This document shows positions 11,790 through 22,959 of a stretch of 64,000 nt of DNA, in pieces (the first letter of the stretch is position 1; each line of letters starts with the position of its first letter). The stretch lies in assembly GCF_020379485.1 (NCBI RefSeq), contig NC_063452.1:32139608-32203607 (forward strand), in the 5' to 3' direction. The notes below the pieces were generated by a model, which had not been told where the DNA came from, did no database searches, and saw nothing but the letters and a program-made list of their open reading frames with translations. The DNA comes from Brassica napus. Its lineage: Eukaryota > Streptophyta > Magnoliopsida > Brassicales > Brassicaceae. Position numbers and translations under genes: made by a program.

Positions 11790-12027
11790 GGGGGTGATTG
11801 GTTGCGGCTTTAGACAGCCAAAATTTAGCTTAAAGTCATATTTGTCAACCAATCGAGCTTTACTTTCTTTAAAAATCTCAAAGCAAAATAATCTCTACAA
11901 AATCAAAATATGTCTATAGAGAGTTTTATTTCCAGAACAAAAAAATAGTGATTTACAAAGCTATAGTAAATAAAACTACAGCTTAAATTCTACGGCAAAA
12001 AAACTACAGCTCATTCCAATCACCTCC
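11790..12027. mobile_element. PIF/Harbinger (Tourist-like) MITE (238 bp)
   Basis: Ends GGGGGTGATTGG and CCAATCACCTCC form inverted repeats (11 of 12), flanked by the 3-bp target duplication TAA (11787-11789 and 12028-12030). Non-coding. Confidence 0.88.
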
Positions 12028-12507
12028 TAAGAGGATAAAAATATCAATTTCAAATATGAACTTTTAATACGTTAGAAATATTGCATCATAAAATTTATTA
12101 ATTTGTAATAAAATACATTTTTTTTATCTACAATTTCAATTGAAGACATCAAACCTCAAATGTTTAATTTCAAATTTTGGTTCAAAATCTTGCTTTATAA
12201 AATTAATACCACATTATAAAATTTATTAATCTATAATAAAACACTTGAAAATATCTAATCTTTCAAGTTTAGTTATCAAGTTTCAAACAACGTTTCAATT
12301 TGATCTCACATTTTGAAGAAACAAATAAAATTATTATATCAAAATATAAACCCAAAAATCAATCCACGAGTCAAAATCTAATAGGTTATTAGAATCTATT
12401 AGTTGATGTTTACAAGGGTGGTTTAATGACTGCTGCCGTCGTAGAACAACCCCCCAAGCCATGTCAGCTGGTATCTACTATTTGTTACATACTATCAGAA
12501 CAGATTT

Positions 12508-12744
12508 TTTATTTTTTTTTTTTGATAATCCAGAGGTTCCCCACTTACGTGGGTTATTCCCCTGGGTCCGGTTAGGCAGCGGTCCACTTCACCCGGGAGG
12601 ACTTTACCTGGGCTGGGGACAAGGCCCAACACCCAGTACCGCATTTGGTGACAGAATAGGCAGTTCGCCTCCGTCTGGCGTCGAACCCGTGAACATGACA
12701 ATTGGCCCATAGGATCCTTACCAAATGAGCTACCACATCCCGTC
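12508..12744 (-). mobile_element. tRNA-derived SINE
   Basis: On the minus strand it opens with a tRNA-like head carrying a pol III A box, TAGCTCATTTGG (12721-12732), and a B box, GGTTCGACGCC (12677-12687). It ends in an A-rich tail (about 12508-12523). A 9-bp target duplication, AACAGATTT, flanks it at 12499-12507 and 12745-12753. The boxes match the consensus, so it could be transcribed by pol III. Open frames on both strands here are fortuitous. Confidence 0.93.
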
Positions 12745-12752
12745 AACAGATT

Positions 12753-13491
12753 TGCTGCAACATGAGAGAGGTTTGTTCTTGTTGGTCTATTGATCTTTTG
12801 TGTTAATTTTGTGGTTGTATACGATCATGGACGGTTAGAGGTATGAGTGTGGCAAGTTCACGCAGCCAAATTGATACAACCGAACCACTTGATATGAAAC
12901 ATCCTATGTTCTGCACGTTTCAAAACTACTACTCAATATTATGAGTAGTTTAAAACGTCCCATGTTCTGCATTACTTCCTGAGAAGGGATGAATCTCTAA
13001 AATCCACACTTAAAAAAGGAGCCAATATTATTTAATCTTTGGGTTATAATACTCATTTTTATTACATGTCTAAAAGTTAGATATGATGTGGTGGTTAGGG
13101 GAACAAAACAAATATTTGGTAGGTAGAGCTACAAATGAAGATGCTGCAACATGAGAGAGGTTTGTTCTTGTTGGTCTCTTGATCTTATTATTGTGTTAAT
13201 TTTGTGGTTCTATACGATCATGGACGGTTAGAGGTTAGAGGTTTGAGTGTGGCAAGTTCACGCAGCCAAGTTGATACAACCAAACCACTTGATGTGGAAC
13301 ATCCTATGTTCTGCACGTTTCAAAACTACTACTCAATATTATGAGTAGTTCTAAATGTCCCATGTACTGCATTACTTCCTGAGAAGGGATGAATCTCTAA
13401 AATCCACACTTAAAAAGGAGCCAATATTATTTAATCTTTGGGCTATAATACTCATTTTTATTACATGTCTAAAAGTTAGATATGATGTGAT
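12753..13491. repeat. Two-copy 389-bp direct tandem duplication
   Basis: The sequence starting TGCTGCAACATGAGAGAGG at 12753 recurs at 13142. The copies are collinear with small substitutions and indels until about 13491. No coding is recognised. Confidence 0.9.
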
Positions 13492-13755
13492 AATACGTTA
13501 ATCTCATAAAAGAAAATTAGATGGAGTTTTTTTATAAATGTTGATAGATTAGATTTTAAAAATGTACTGTACTCACTTGAAATATATTAGTTGGTACTTT
13601 TTATCTCGTTTTCTCCATTCCTTTGTTAAAATTTTTTTAAGAAATTTAGGAAATCAACACAGCAAACCTGAATATACTGTTGCATACACCTTCTCCATGA
13701 ATAAAGCATTTTGTTACTAATCTCATGTATATTGTGGCCTCGTGGGGGCATGAAG

Positions 13756-15131
13756 TGATATACCATGGATTTTACCCACTTTTAGTCATGGTATATAGGT
13801 GTTTTAGGAACTTTCCATTATCTTTTGGAGTCTTTTTAGCACTCTTACAAGTTCAAGGGTGATTTGGAGAACAATGATAATTTGGGTGCATTTAGGAGAT
13901 AAAATGAGAGGAAACTCAAGCTGACCATCGAACTCAGATCAACATTCAGAGTTTTTTTAGCACTTTTACAAGTTCAGGGATGATTTGGAGAAAAACGATA
14001 ATTTGGATGCAATTAGGAGATAAAATGAGAGGAAGCTCGAAGCTGATCATCAAACTAGTTCGAGGTCGACATTCAGAGTCCACCATCGATCGATGCACAC
14101 TCTGTGCCATCGATCGACAGCGAAGCGCGCAAAGCCCAGCCGGATTAAAACCAAAGTCAAGACATATTTACATAAATACTCTTGGCTGACTTTTAACCTA
14201 ATATTTATGTGCTATGCCATTGTTCTAGGCAACACACACTTTTTACCCTTCCCCGCTTTTCTAGTTTTACACAGCAAAATGTTTTTAGTAGATTTGGAGA
14301 AAAGATCCAAGATACCTTCAGAGATTTATATTGGAATTCCAGTATTTCTAACCTTAATCTATTTATGCATTCTTTCATGATTGTTATGAATTTATTTGCT
14401 ATGTCTGACTAGTACACTTTGTTAGGTTTTGGGTTTTAATAGGATTATGAAAGATTAGCCCCAAATATAGATTGCTGGGTTGTTTGTGATATTCATCAGT
14501 TGAATTAATCTTATTGCTTGTGTTCTAGAGTAGCTAACTAGAACCCTGATATTAGGATAATTAGGCGCAACGGAAGCCTGGTCTTTTACCTGAAATAATT
14601 CATATTGTGCTAGGATTTCTAGAAACAAACGAAAGTTGATCTAGGAAACCTAGTGAACATAGTTCAAACCCGCTCGGTAAAGCTTGCTGGAAGGAACATC
14701 CATCGACAACCCTATAGGTGTATCGATCGACGTTATGAAAGGTGTATCGATCGCCTATCCATTGATAGCATCGATGGACACTTTCTCCAGATCAACAAAC
14801 GACAGTTGAGATCTGAAGATCCACACAATAAATATTTTAAACAAACAAAAGTTGACAGTTTATTATTTTGTTTGAGTTCTAGAATATCCAATAAATTATT
14901 CTAGCTTCTATACTATTATAATCGTGATTACCTGAATAAAAATCCTAAGTCTTAACACTTTCTCATATTGATTAAAAAACCTCAAAACCACTCAACCGAA
15001 CAACTGCCTTGCTCACCACTGCAATTTACTATTTCCATAATTGACCTAACTTAATTATGAACTGTTTAAGATCTTTTGCGTGTGCCCCAGCTCCTTGTGG
15101 ATTATATCCCTAAGTACTACAACCCAGCCTC
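13756..15131 (+). mobile_element. Tat/Athila-like LTR, type I, truncated at its 3' end
   Basis: It begins TGATATACCATGGATTTTAC and matches the 5' LTR at 26125-27378 along its length. It breaks off at 15131, just after ACTACAACCCAGCCTCTT, where the other LTR continues to its CA end. Several CGATCGACA words occur inside. The 5 bp before it (TGAAG) also follow the oppositely oriented LTR at 16764. Confidence 0.8.
13828..14069. repeat. 121-bp tandem duplication within the type I LTR
   Basis: The block GAGTCTTTTTAGCACTCTTA and what follows repeats after 121 bp with about ten differences. The copy at 26125 has only one unit. Confidence 0.8.
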
Positions 15132-15369
15132 TTGGAGTGTTTCGATCGATAATTCCCTCGTAGACTTACGGATCGTGCGTGAATCAGCATGCTCTTTCTT
15201 TGAAAAAACACAAAAATCCTCCCTTCATTGTTGTTCCTGGTACTGAGATGTATGTACCTGTAACAGGAGAATTTTTTTAATGTAAATATATTAATATTGA
15301 TAAACCTAGAAAAAATCAAACAAATTGAGTCTAATAGCGATCCATGTTCCCTGGCAGCGGCGCCAAATT
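15131..15369 (-). mobile_element. Retroelement leader, tRNA-Asp primer site and gag start (minus strand)
   Basis: The primer-binding site at 15348-15365 reads TGGCGCCGCTGCCAGGGA on the minus strand, matching the tRNA-Asp 3' end as used by Tat/Athila elements, four bases inside the adjoining LTR. Beyond it the leader and first gag codons are similar to 27401-27590. They stop abruptly at 15131, where they meet the oppositely oriented type I LTR. Confidence 0.8.
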
Positions 15370-16763
15370 TGATATCACTCAAATTACCCTAAGGAGTGAC
15401 TTTTACTCTCCCAAATAGGAGGTTTAGTTGTAGTACTTAGGAATCGAATCCACAGGGAGTGTGGACACAAAATAGACTCAAGCAAGTTACGATTAAGCTA
15501 GGTTAATAGATATGAAAGCAGTAAATAAAGTAAAGCAGGTCGAACAAGGTAGTTATTCTAAAGAGATTGATGAGTTGTTTGATGGAAGGATGGTTGCTAG
15601 AGTTAGGGTTTCAGGTAATCATGATTATAGTGATATATATGCTAAGGTTATCAATCCTAGAACTTGAATTCTACTGTAAAGATATCCAGCTTCCGCATGC
15701 GAGTCTTAAGTATTGACTAAGTCCGATATCTCAGCTTCCGCTTGTTGATATGGATCGAACGTCGATCGATGCTATGAAACTAGTGTTGATCGATGTTTCC
15801 TTAGAAAGGCCTTAACGAGTTGATCGATAGGCTCACTAGTCTTAACTAAATCAGATGTCGCTTGTTTCAAGCAATCCTAGCGCAAGGGAATCTATTCTGG
15901 TGGAGAACCCACAACCGTAGTTTTCCACAATCCTAAAATCAAGGTTCTAGTTAGCTACTCTAGAACACATGCATTGCAATCAATTCCTTGAAAGATATCT
16001 ATCACCTTAGAAATTCTATAGTTTGGGCTAATCCTTCATAACCATATGAACCCTAAATCTAAACGGTAGATCTATTCAAACATGATAGTTGTCACAGAAA
16101 ACCATAGATGAATAGATGAATAGATGAATAAAAATAATTAGTAAAACCACATGAGTTCCAAGAGGACTATGAAAGAGTTCCTCTCTTCTCTCCTAATATA
16201 AACTAAGAACAAAAGATGTAAAGAAAGTGGAGCCCTCAATAATGGCATAGGTAACACATTAATAGGGTTTTAGTTCGTCCAAGGGTATTCTGGTAATAAT
16301 TGGTAACTTCTGGGCTTTAGTCGGTCATGAAACAGGCTCGGACCTTCTTCTGGGATCACCGTCGATCGACACCAAGGCTGTGTCGTCGATCGACATTCCT
16401 TCATTTCCTCGACAGCTTCCTCTCGCGAGGCAGACATACCACTTTTCAGTAAAACGGTCATAACTTCTGCTACAGGATGCTGATTAACCTCAAACCGGTT
16501 GCATTGGAAAGATAACTCAAAGCTCTATCTTGTGTAAACATATGGTCTCAATCTCACCGTGGGAATGTCTCCATCCATAGCTAAACATCTGACGTGTATG
16601 TGCAGTTCTACACCTTAAAAGGCTAAAAAAAGCTCCAAAATCACCAAAATTCTCCAAAATGTACCTGAACCTGAAAAACTCTAAAAATACTCCAAAGCCA
16701 TATAATATATTCTAAAACACTCATGTACCATGGCTAAAAATAGGTAAAATCCATGGTATATCA
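15370..16763 (-). mobile_element. Tat/Athila-like 5' LTR, type II (1394 bp, minus strand)
   Basis: On the minus strand it runs from TGATATACCATGG to GATATCA, next to the primer-binding site. It matches the LTR at 32166-33539 closely, including the segment whose translation reads LLKSGMSASREEAVEEMKEC. It is followed by TGAAG (16764-16768), repeated at 13751-13755. Confidence 0.88.
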
Positions 16764-17340
16764 TGAAGTGATAACATCAATTCATCCAAGTACTCTAAAA
16801 ATTCAAAACAGAGAAAATACAAAGGAGTGTAAACATGTTGGCTTCACACAATAAGCACTCAAACCTGTTTGTCGATGAGGAGTAGATCTAACCAATAAAG
16901 CTCCCACCATTTGCAATGTATCTAGCCTCCAAGAAACGGTTCAACCGAAATTGTAGCTAAGATTCCGCTGGTCATGTTCTTGAAATAAATGGCGACGGGA
17001 GATTTTCCGGTGGATTTAATGGCCATAACTGTGCTTTTCAGTGGATGTTTTGGATTTTGGGCCTGGTTTTAGGTTTAGCCAAAGGGATTTATAGGAGGAT
17101 CAAAGCAAGGGACTAAAAAGCTCATTGATTGATCAGGAGGTGGTGGTGGTAATGGCGATTAGAGAACTGAGAGTCGAATATGAAGTGGAAAAGACATATT
17201 CAATCGACGCATCTGAGATTAGGTTTTCGGAATTGGGCTCGACTTGGCAAAAAACGCATCGTATAAGTAGATGCCACGTGTCATCAAATGCCATATGTCG
17301 AGAAAAAGGTAACTTTATAGTATTAGATATATATTTATAT
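16764..17340. other. Low-copy-looking DNA with a short minus-strand ORF behind a TATA motif
   Basis: On the minus strand an ATG at 17026 opens a 34-codon frame (MAIKSTGKSPVAIYFKNMTS...), preceded by CTATAAATCC (17088-17097). A plus-strand frame (17125-17343) starts close by. I recognise neither product. They might be the edge of a gene disrupted by the neighbouring transposons, or chance. Confidence 0.3.
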
Positions 17341-18432
17341 TAATTAACTTATATAAAAGAAGATAAATAGACAACGATGGGAAAAATAGACATCGATGTC
17401 ATTTCCAACCACAACACTATTTTAGTGCCAAAATTACACCATTTCAATATAATTTAAGCATCAAATTTCTTTTTATCTCCAGCCACAACACCAAATATCA
17501 CATTAAAAAGAACACTCTATTATTATATTTATTAAATAAAAGATTCTCTTAAGTATTTAATATTTTTTATAAATACTCATTATTCTTATAACATACACAG
17601 GTAATTATTTTTGATAAAAAGTAGACTAACAAATTTAAAACAATAATTATAATTATTGAATACTACTTTTGAAATAAAAATAAAATTACAATAAGTAAAA
17701 ACATCAATGAAAAACACATATGAAATTAAAATAATAAAAAATACAAACAAAAATGCATTACATCAAAGAAAAATACATTACATCTTACTAATTATTAGAA
17801 TGACCATATTCACCCCCCCCCCCTCCCCAAATGTTCGATTAGTGCATCTCGAAGTTCAAAATGAGCATCTCAATCTTTAATTTTATTAATTAACTTATAT
17901 AAAAGAAGATAAATAGACAACGATGAGAAAAATAGACAGCGATGTCATTTCCAACCACAACACTATTTTAGTGCCAAAATTACACCATTTCAATATAATT
18001 TAAGCATCAAATTCCTTTTTATCTCCAGCCACAACACCAAATATCACATTAAAAAGAACACTCTATTATTATATTTATTAAATAAAAGATTCTCTTAAGT
18101 ATTTAATATTTTTTATAAATACTCATTATTCTTATAACATACACAAGTAATTATTTTTGATAAAAAGTAGACTAACAAATTTAAAACAATAATTATAATT
18201 ACTGAATACTACTTTTGAAATAGAAATAAAATTACAATAACTAAAAACATCAATGAAAAACACATATGAAATTAAAATAATAAAAAATACAAACAAAAAT
18301 GCATTACATCAAAGAAAAATACATTACATCTTACTAATTATTAGAATGACCATATTCACCCCCCCCCCCCCCCCCAATGTTCGATTAGTGCATCTCGAAG
18401 TTCAAAATGAGCATCTCGATCTTTAATTTTAT
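17341..18432. repeat. 546-bp tandem duplication of a Harbinger element end
   Basis: TAATTAACTTATATAAAAG recurs after 546 bp (17341 and 17887), and the two units are nearly identical, each with a poly-C tract (near 17812 and 18359). Only the second unit continues into transposase-coding sequence, so the first is a duplicated element end. Confidence 0.9.
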
Positions 18433-19420
18433 TGTGCCTAGCTAAGAATTCTTGAAACCGAGCATCATCAATACTTGTTATCTCAACTTCTGCATTTGGA
18501 ACTTCAGCCTGTTCTTCAATTGTTGCATTGATATCACGTTCATCCTCTATGATAATATTATGCATTATGATACAAGTTGTCATAATTTTATTGTGCGTAG
18601 CTTAGAATTCTTGAAACCGAGCATCATCAATACTCATTATGATAATATTATGCATTATGATAATTTTATTGTGCCTAGCTAAGAATTCTTGAAACCGAGT
18701 ATCATCAATACTTGTTATCTCAACTTCTGCATTTGGAACTTCAGCCTGTTCTTCAATTTTTGCATTGATATCACATAATATGCATTATGATACAAGTTGT
18801 CATTATATCATGTAATACCTTTTTATTCCACATGTGTGATGGTCCTGCCACAATTGCAATATTGACTGTAATACTCCAAATGCACGTTCAACAACTTTCC
18901 TACATGCTTCTTGTTTCATTGCGAATATTTTTTTTAGGACCACACAGATCGTTAATTATTTGGACAAGAGTGGACCATTTTGGATATATGCCATCAGCAA
19001 GATAATATAACCGATACTATAATGTGTTCCGTTCCATTTATAACATAATTAGCGGGTGGAGCAGTTCCTTCTACTAGATTAGCAAAATTATGAAATGCCT
19101 CTAACACATCAATATCCTTATTAGATCCCGGCAGACCAAAATATGCATTCCAAATCTAAAGATCATAATCAGCTACATCCTCTAGAAATAACTGTAGGAG
19201 AACCACTACGATCGGCATAATGCCGTTGGGCAATTTTTCCATTTCCAATGCATATAATCTAAGCAACCCAACATATCTAAAAATCCTCGGCGTTCACCAA
19301 TATGGAGTAATCATGCACATCATTAGCGTCATGTGATCGAAGATAGTGGCTTGCAAACACCTCGACAACATCACAAAAAAAATCGCTTCAAACTTTCTAG
19401 AACAGTTTACTCTCCAATTT
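18356..19420 (-). pseudogene. Harbinger transposase (HARBI1/DDE_4-like) remnant
   Basis: The minus-strand translation gives a recognisable DDE_4-type transposase in pieces. Upstream are segments like MEKLPNGIMPI, a YDLxIWNAYFGLPGSNKDIDV block and FANLVEGTAPPANYVINGTE. The C-terminus has MTTCIIMHNIIIEDERDI, followed by FQEFLARHNKIKDRDAHFEL and RDALIEH. Several frameshifts and stops break it. The C-terminal coding is locally rearranged: the segment around 18425-18585 is partly repeated at 18586-18660 and 18661-18775. It is non-functional. In a live element the product would cut and paste the transposon. Confidence 0.8.
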
Positions 19421-19625
19421 TGATATAATCATTAGTTGAATCCGCTGGTAAACCATACACCAACATCCAAAATGCAGTTACTTATCTTCATATTGACCAA
19501 GATATAACTGTTGAATTGGTTAGTCACTTCATATCATATTCCCATTATCACATTATCACAAAAAAATACGAATCTCTTCTCTATATAAATGTATACTTCT
19601 CTTTCAATGATCATACATCTCCAAC

Positions 19626-20670
19626 TCATTTCTTACCACTACTATCTTTCTCCAAAATGACTTCAAATCACTCTTTATCATATTTCATTGAAGAAGATAT
19701 GCACTTATGTCATGTGTATCTTGATGTTTCTCAAAATCCAATCATAGGAATAAACCAGTCAAAAGATCAATTTGGGTCAAGAGTTGAAACTGAATACGAA
19801 AAGTCTGAGATTTTCAGCCATCAACCAAGACCAAGAAAATCTTTACAAAATCGAATGTCTACAATTATTTCAGCTGTCTTCAAGCTGAGATGATGCGTTA
19901 ACCAAATTGAAAACAAGAATCCAAGTGGTGCTTCTGAACAAGACATTGTGAGAAAAAAAATCCAAAGGTATGAAATGACTCAAATATAAGAGAGGCTTTA
20001 AATCCGACCACGTCTGACCTATCCTCAAAGGGATAGAAAATTTAATAAATAACAATGGTAATGCACCTGGTGCATTCCAAGAAGAAGGTCGTAATATTAC
20101 ATCATCTCCATCATTTTCAGTTGATCCCGAGTCATCAACATCCGGTATGAATTCATTTGATCTAACAATAAATTCCGAGGAAGGCACTTCTAATTTATCT
20201 CCAAGACCTATGGGTTTGAAGAAAGCTAAGAGAAAACTACAATCTGAAGAACAATTTAAACAATTGATGGAGCAAAATGATTAACTAAAGGCAATTTAGA
20301 ACGAAATAAAATTCAAAGAAAGAAGATCAAGGTAGCAAAAATGAAAAAAGAGAATAAAATATTATTAGCAGATTAGAATTCTATAACTGATCCTGCGTCT
20401 CGGGCGTATATTGAAATTAAAAAAAAAGGAATTTTAAGAAAACGAGCTCAAACAAGTCAATCTGACGGACAAGGAGAAGGTGTCCAATGCCAATATCATG
20501 GATCACAATATCGAACATCACAATATCAATGAGATCAAGCTGAAGGAGAACCATTTCAAAGAGAACAACTTCATGGTGAAAATCAAATGTCACCAAATGA
20601 TCGATAAGATTATACCATGTATTATAACTATTTTGATGGAGCTGGTAATAATTTTTCGGGCTATTAGATT
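19626..20670 (+). pseudogene. Harbinger ORF1 (SANT/NAM-associated DNA-binding) remnant
   Basis: The first frame encodes SFIEEDMHLCHVYLD-type sequence (here SYFIEEDMHLCHVYLDVSQN), then SLQNRMSTIISAVFKLR. After a break at 19893 other frames give QIENKNPSGASEQDI and then FQEEGRNITSSPSFSVDPES, followed by PMGLKKAKRKLQSEEQFKQL. This fits the accessory ORF1 of plant Harbinger elements, a Myb/SANT-like protein with a NAM-associated C-terminal helix that helps the transposase bind DNA. At least three frameshifts or stops make it a pseudogene. It is divergent to the transposase remnant. Confidence 0.75.
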
Positions 20671-21129
20671 ATAATGTTAGCTTATCTGATGTTTTCCAAA
20701 TTTTGTTATGCAAATTTATTTTCTTGTATGCACTTTTTAGGTTTGTTTGGTGTTTAGTTGGGTAATTTTATGTATTTCAAATACATTTATGTATTTTAAA
20801 TCTATTTTAAATATAACATTAATCAATAATTATATTAACTAAAATTTAGGAAATACATAAAATTTTATGATAAGTAAATTTAATATCATAAAAGTGATTT
20901 TTTTTGTAATTTGGTAAAAGTAAATATAATCAGTTAAACTACTTAAACAATAAAAGAAATTCAAGGAAAAATTTATCCCTTCGCTACAATGTCACACTAT
21001 ATCTAGTATAACACTGTTGCAAAAAACAGCAAAACAATATAATGTCGTTGAGTATACCATCTCGTTGGAGCAGAAAAGTCAAATTTTAGCACTATAATGG
21101 CGCTTTCACGTCCTCTTTAGAGATGCCCC

Positions 21130-22959
21130 TAGAGAGAGAGAGAGATTATAGAACTTGTGACTTAATATTATTACTTTTCTTTATGTACTATTTATAGTAA
21201 AACCAAAATGTCATAGTCATGTTGTCTTTAAACATAAGAAAGACAAGTTTAAAGTAGTGATAGATGACTAAGGGATAGATGAGGACATTTGTCCGTATTA
21301 GATGACTCATCACATTTATAATACTTTCCCTTGATTATTCATCTTGTATTATGTGCTGTCTCGTTAAAAACCTAGCTATAGAAAAACCTGAAGGAATAAA
21401 AACCATGACAAGAAAAAAAGAGTACAGTGACGTAATTTCCCCTGAGTATAATGGACATAGCTTCTTCTTAACATGTAACACAAATGTTGTAGACCGTAGA
21501 CACGTTCTTAGAATGTTGCAGTAGGAAGAGCCTTTGTACAAGTCAGCCGGATTGTTGCATGACCGTACATACTCAATGTCAACTTCTTGATTTTTCTCTA
21601 GCTCTCGTATGTATGAGAAAAAACATTGGAGGAATGTGCTTTTTTTTTTATCAGAAACATAAACAGATTCATATAGACTCTGTCAACCAAACTGGTAACT
21701 CCGCATCCATATGGACAACAAATGACAGTTGTTTTCTTGCACTGCATGCTAGACTGTCCGCCTTGAGATTATGCGTCCACGGAATATGAATGAGCTCTGA
21801 GCTGTTGAAACTTCTCTTCAAGAACTTTATATCTTCTAAATAACTTGCAAAGATCGGCCATTTCGTCAAGTTCAGAAACCAACTTCACCAACTGAGAACA
21901 ATCTGTTGCAAATGTAACAGTAAACTGTCTTAGACTCCTCATGCATTCCATTGCCCAAATGAGAGCTTCAATCTCTGAATGAAGCGGCGACTGACTCGCT
22001 CTTGTATTTCTTGCTCCCATAAGACCGGAAAAAACCTTCCAAAGTACTATACCATCCTTGTCCCAAAACTATTTACTGATCCTTCCAAGATTCATCAATG
22101 AAACACCATCTCCCTAGGATGGACGGTAATGTTTCGCCCATTAAGGATCAAGTTTGTTCTATTCTCTGCTTAATAGCAGTTTGTACCTCAGCCCAAAGTA
22201 ATGACTCCATTTCTGACAATTTGAGAGTATCTCGCGGATAAATGTCCATATTGCTAAAAACTTTACTGCTCCTTCCTTTCCAGATATACTATAAGATCCA
22301 TGCAAATTGATGATCATCCATTGCCGGAGAAACCCTCCAAAATAAATGATCCATATTTACAAAAATTGATCGAAGTGGGAAGACATCCGGATTCGATGGA
22401 ATTCGTGAAAGTGCCCAAAATTGAACCGCCGATGGACACATGATTTATAGACTCCTCAGGTGCTCCACATCGTGTGCAAGATGTATCCCCCTGGATTCCT
22501 CTTGATCTTAGGTTGCTCTTAACTATAATACAACCAGATACCAGTTGCCGTATAAAGTGTTTCAACTTAGGGGGGCATGTTCTTAGTTCTGTCGCTTTTG
22601 ATATTGCCTTCTTTGAGTTGAGCGACACATGCCAAATTGTCTTCAAAAAATTTTGTCGGTTCTTTTTTGGTAACTATTCCGCTTGCATCTTGTATGTGAT
22701 GACTCATTGAACTAAGCCACACTCATTCTCGACAAATTTTATGAAGCACAATAGTTGCTGCATGATTCGAAGAAGTCGCAACCAGAGTTTGTTTCTGGGA
22801 ACGCCAAGAGATCGCGGTTCCACCAATTGTAAAAAACATAGCCAGTTTGCGATCGAGCTTTATATATTTATTATTGAAATAATAAATTAAACCTCACCTT
22901 ACTGGTCTAACCTCGTTTGGTATAAGAGCCTCGTGATGATAACGTGTTGTGTAATATAA
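21130..22959 (-). mobile_element. Ty1/copia remnant, minus strand, with large internal deletion
   Basis: On the minus strand: a leader and primer region (22871-22959), then RNase H coding (about 22850-22575: TAISWRSQKQTLVATSSNHA, later EDNLACVAQLKEG). A LINE fragment follows, then the end of RNase H resumes (EVDIEYVRSCNNPADL, one frameshift before TKALPTATF, about 21600-21480). A 3' non-coding region and part of an LTR (21130-21323) come last. Gag, protease, integrase and RT are missing. The LTR is cut at 21130 by the Harbinger end. Confidence 0.75.
21638..22575 (-). mobile_element. 5'-truncated LINE fragment inside the copia RNase H region
   Basis: Encodes the tail of a plant L1-like ORF2: zf-RVT (LVSGCIIVKSNLRSRGIQGD then TSCTRCGAPEESINHV) and an RNase H-like end (GARNTRASQSPLHSEIEALI, then FATDCSQLVKLVSE). 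It ends in an A tail (minus strand, about 21638-21648). The copia frame is interrupted at this insertion and resumes after the A tail, so the LINE inserted secondarily. Flanking GC-rich words (ACATGCCCCCC and ACATTCCTCC) may be a diverged target duplication. Frameshifts show it is dead. Confidence 0.75.

Larger units (their letters stand above)
10115..12381 (+). mobile_element. Helitron carrying a trehalose-phosphatase gene fragment (3' end tentative)
   Basis: The 5' end is clear: A|TCTATACTATTAAAAC, followed by sequence typical of Brassicaceae Helitrons. The 3' end is proposed at 12378-12381, where GAGTCAAAATCTAA precedes T and fits the CTRR rule. A good hairpin is lacking there, so this boundary is weak. 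It contains the TPP pseudogene (10711-11476) and a Harbinger MITE (11790-12027). Confidence 0.5.
17341..21129. mobile_element. Decayed PIF/Harbinger DNA transposon
   Basis: Contains a minus-strand transposase remnant (18356-19420) and a plus-strand ORF1 remnant (19626-20670), the two-gene arrangement known for PIF/Harbinger elements. A likely right end reads, on the minus strand, GGGGCATCTCTAAAGAGGAC (21110-21129). A matching left terminal repeat was not found, and the left boundary is set by the 546-bp duplication. Each coding region has many stops and frameshifts. Confidence 0.7.

Noticed and set aside
12682..12744. A functional tRNA gene
   Set aside because: A and B boxes are present, but the cloverleaf is incomplete and the unit continues into a SINE body with an A tail.
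12461..12746. Paired 83-aa frames on both strands
   Set aside because: They lie across the tRNA-derived SINE; no protein family, and the SINE explains the sequence.
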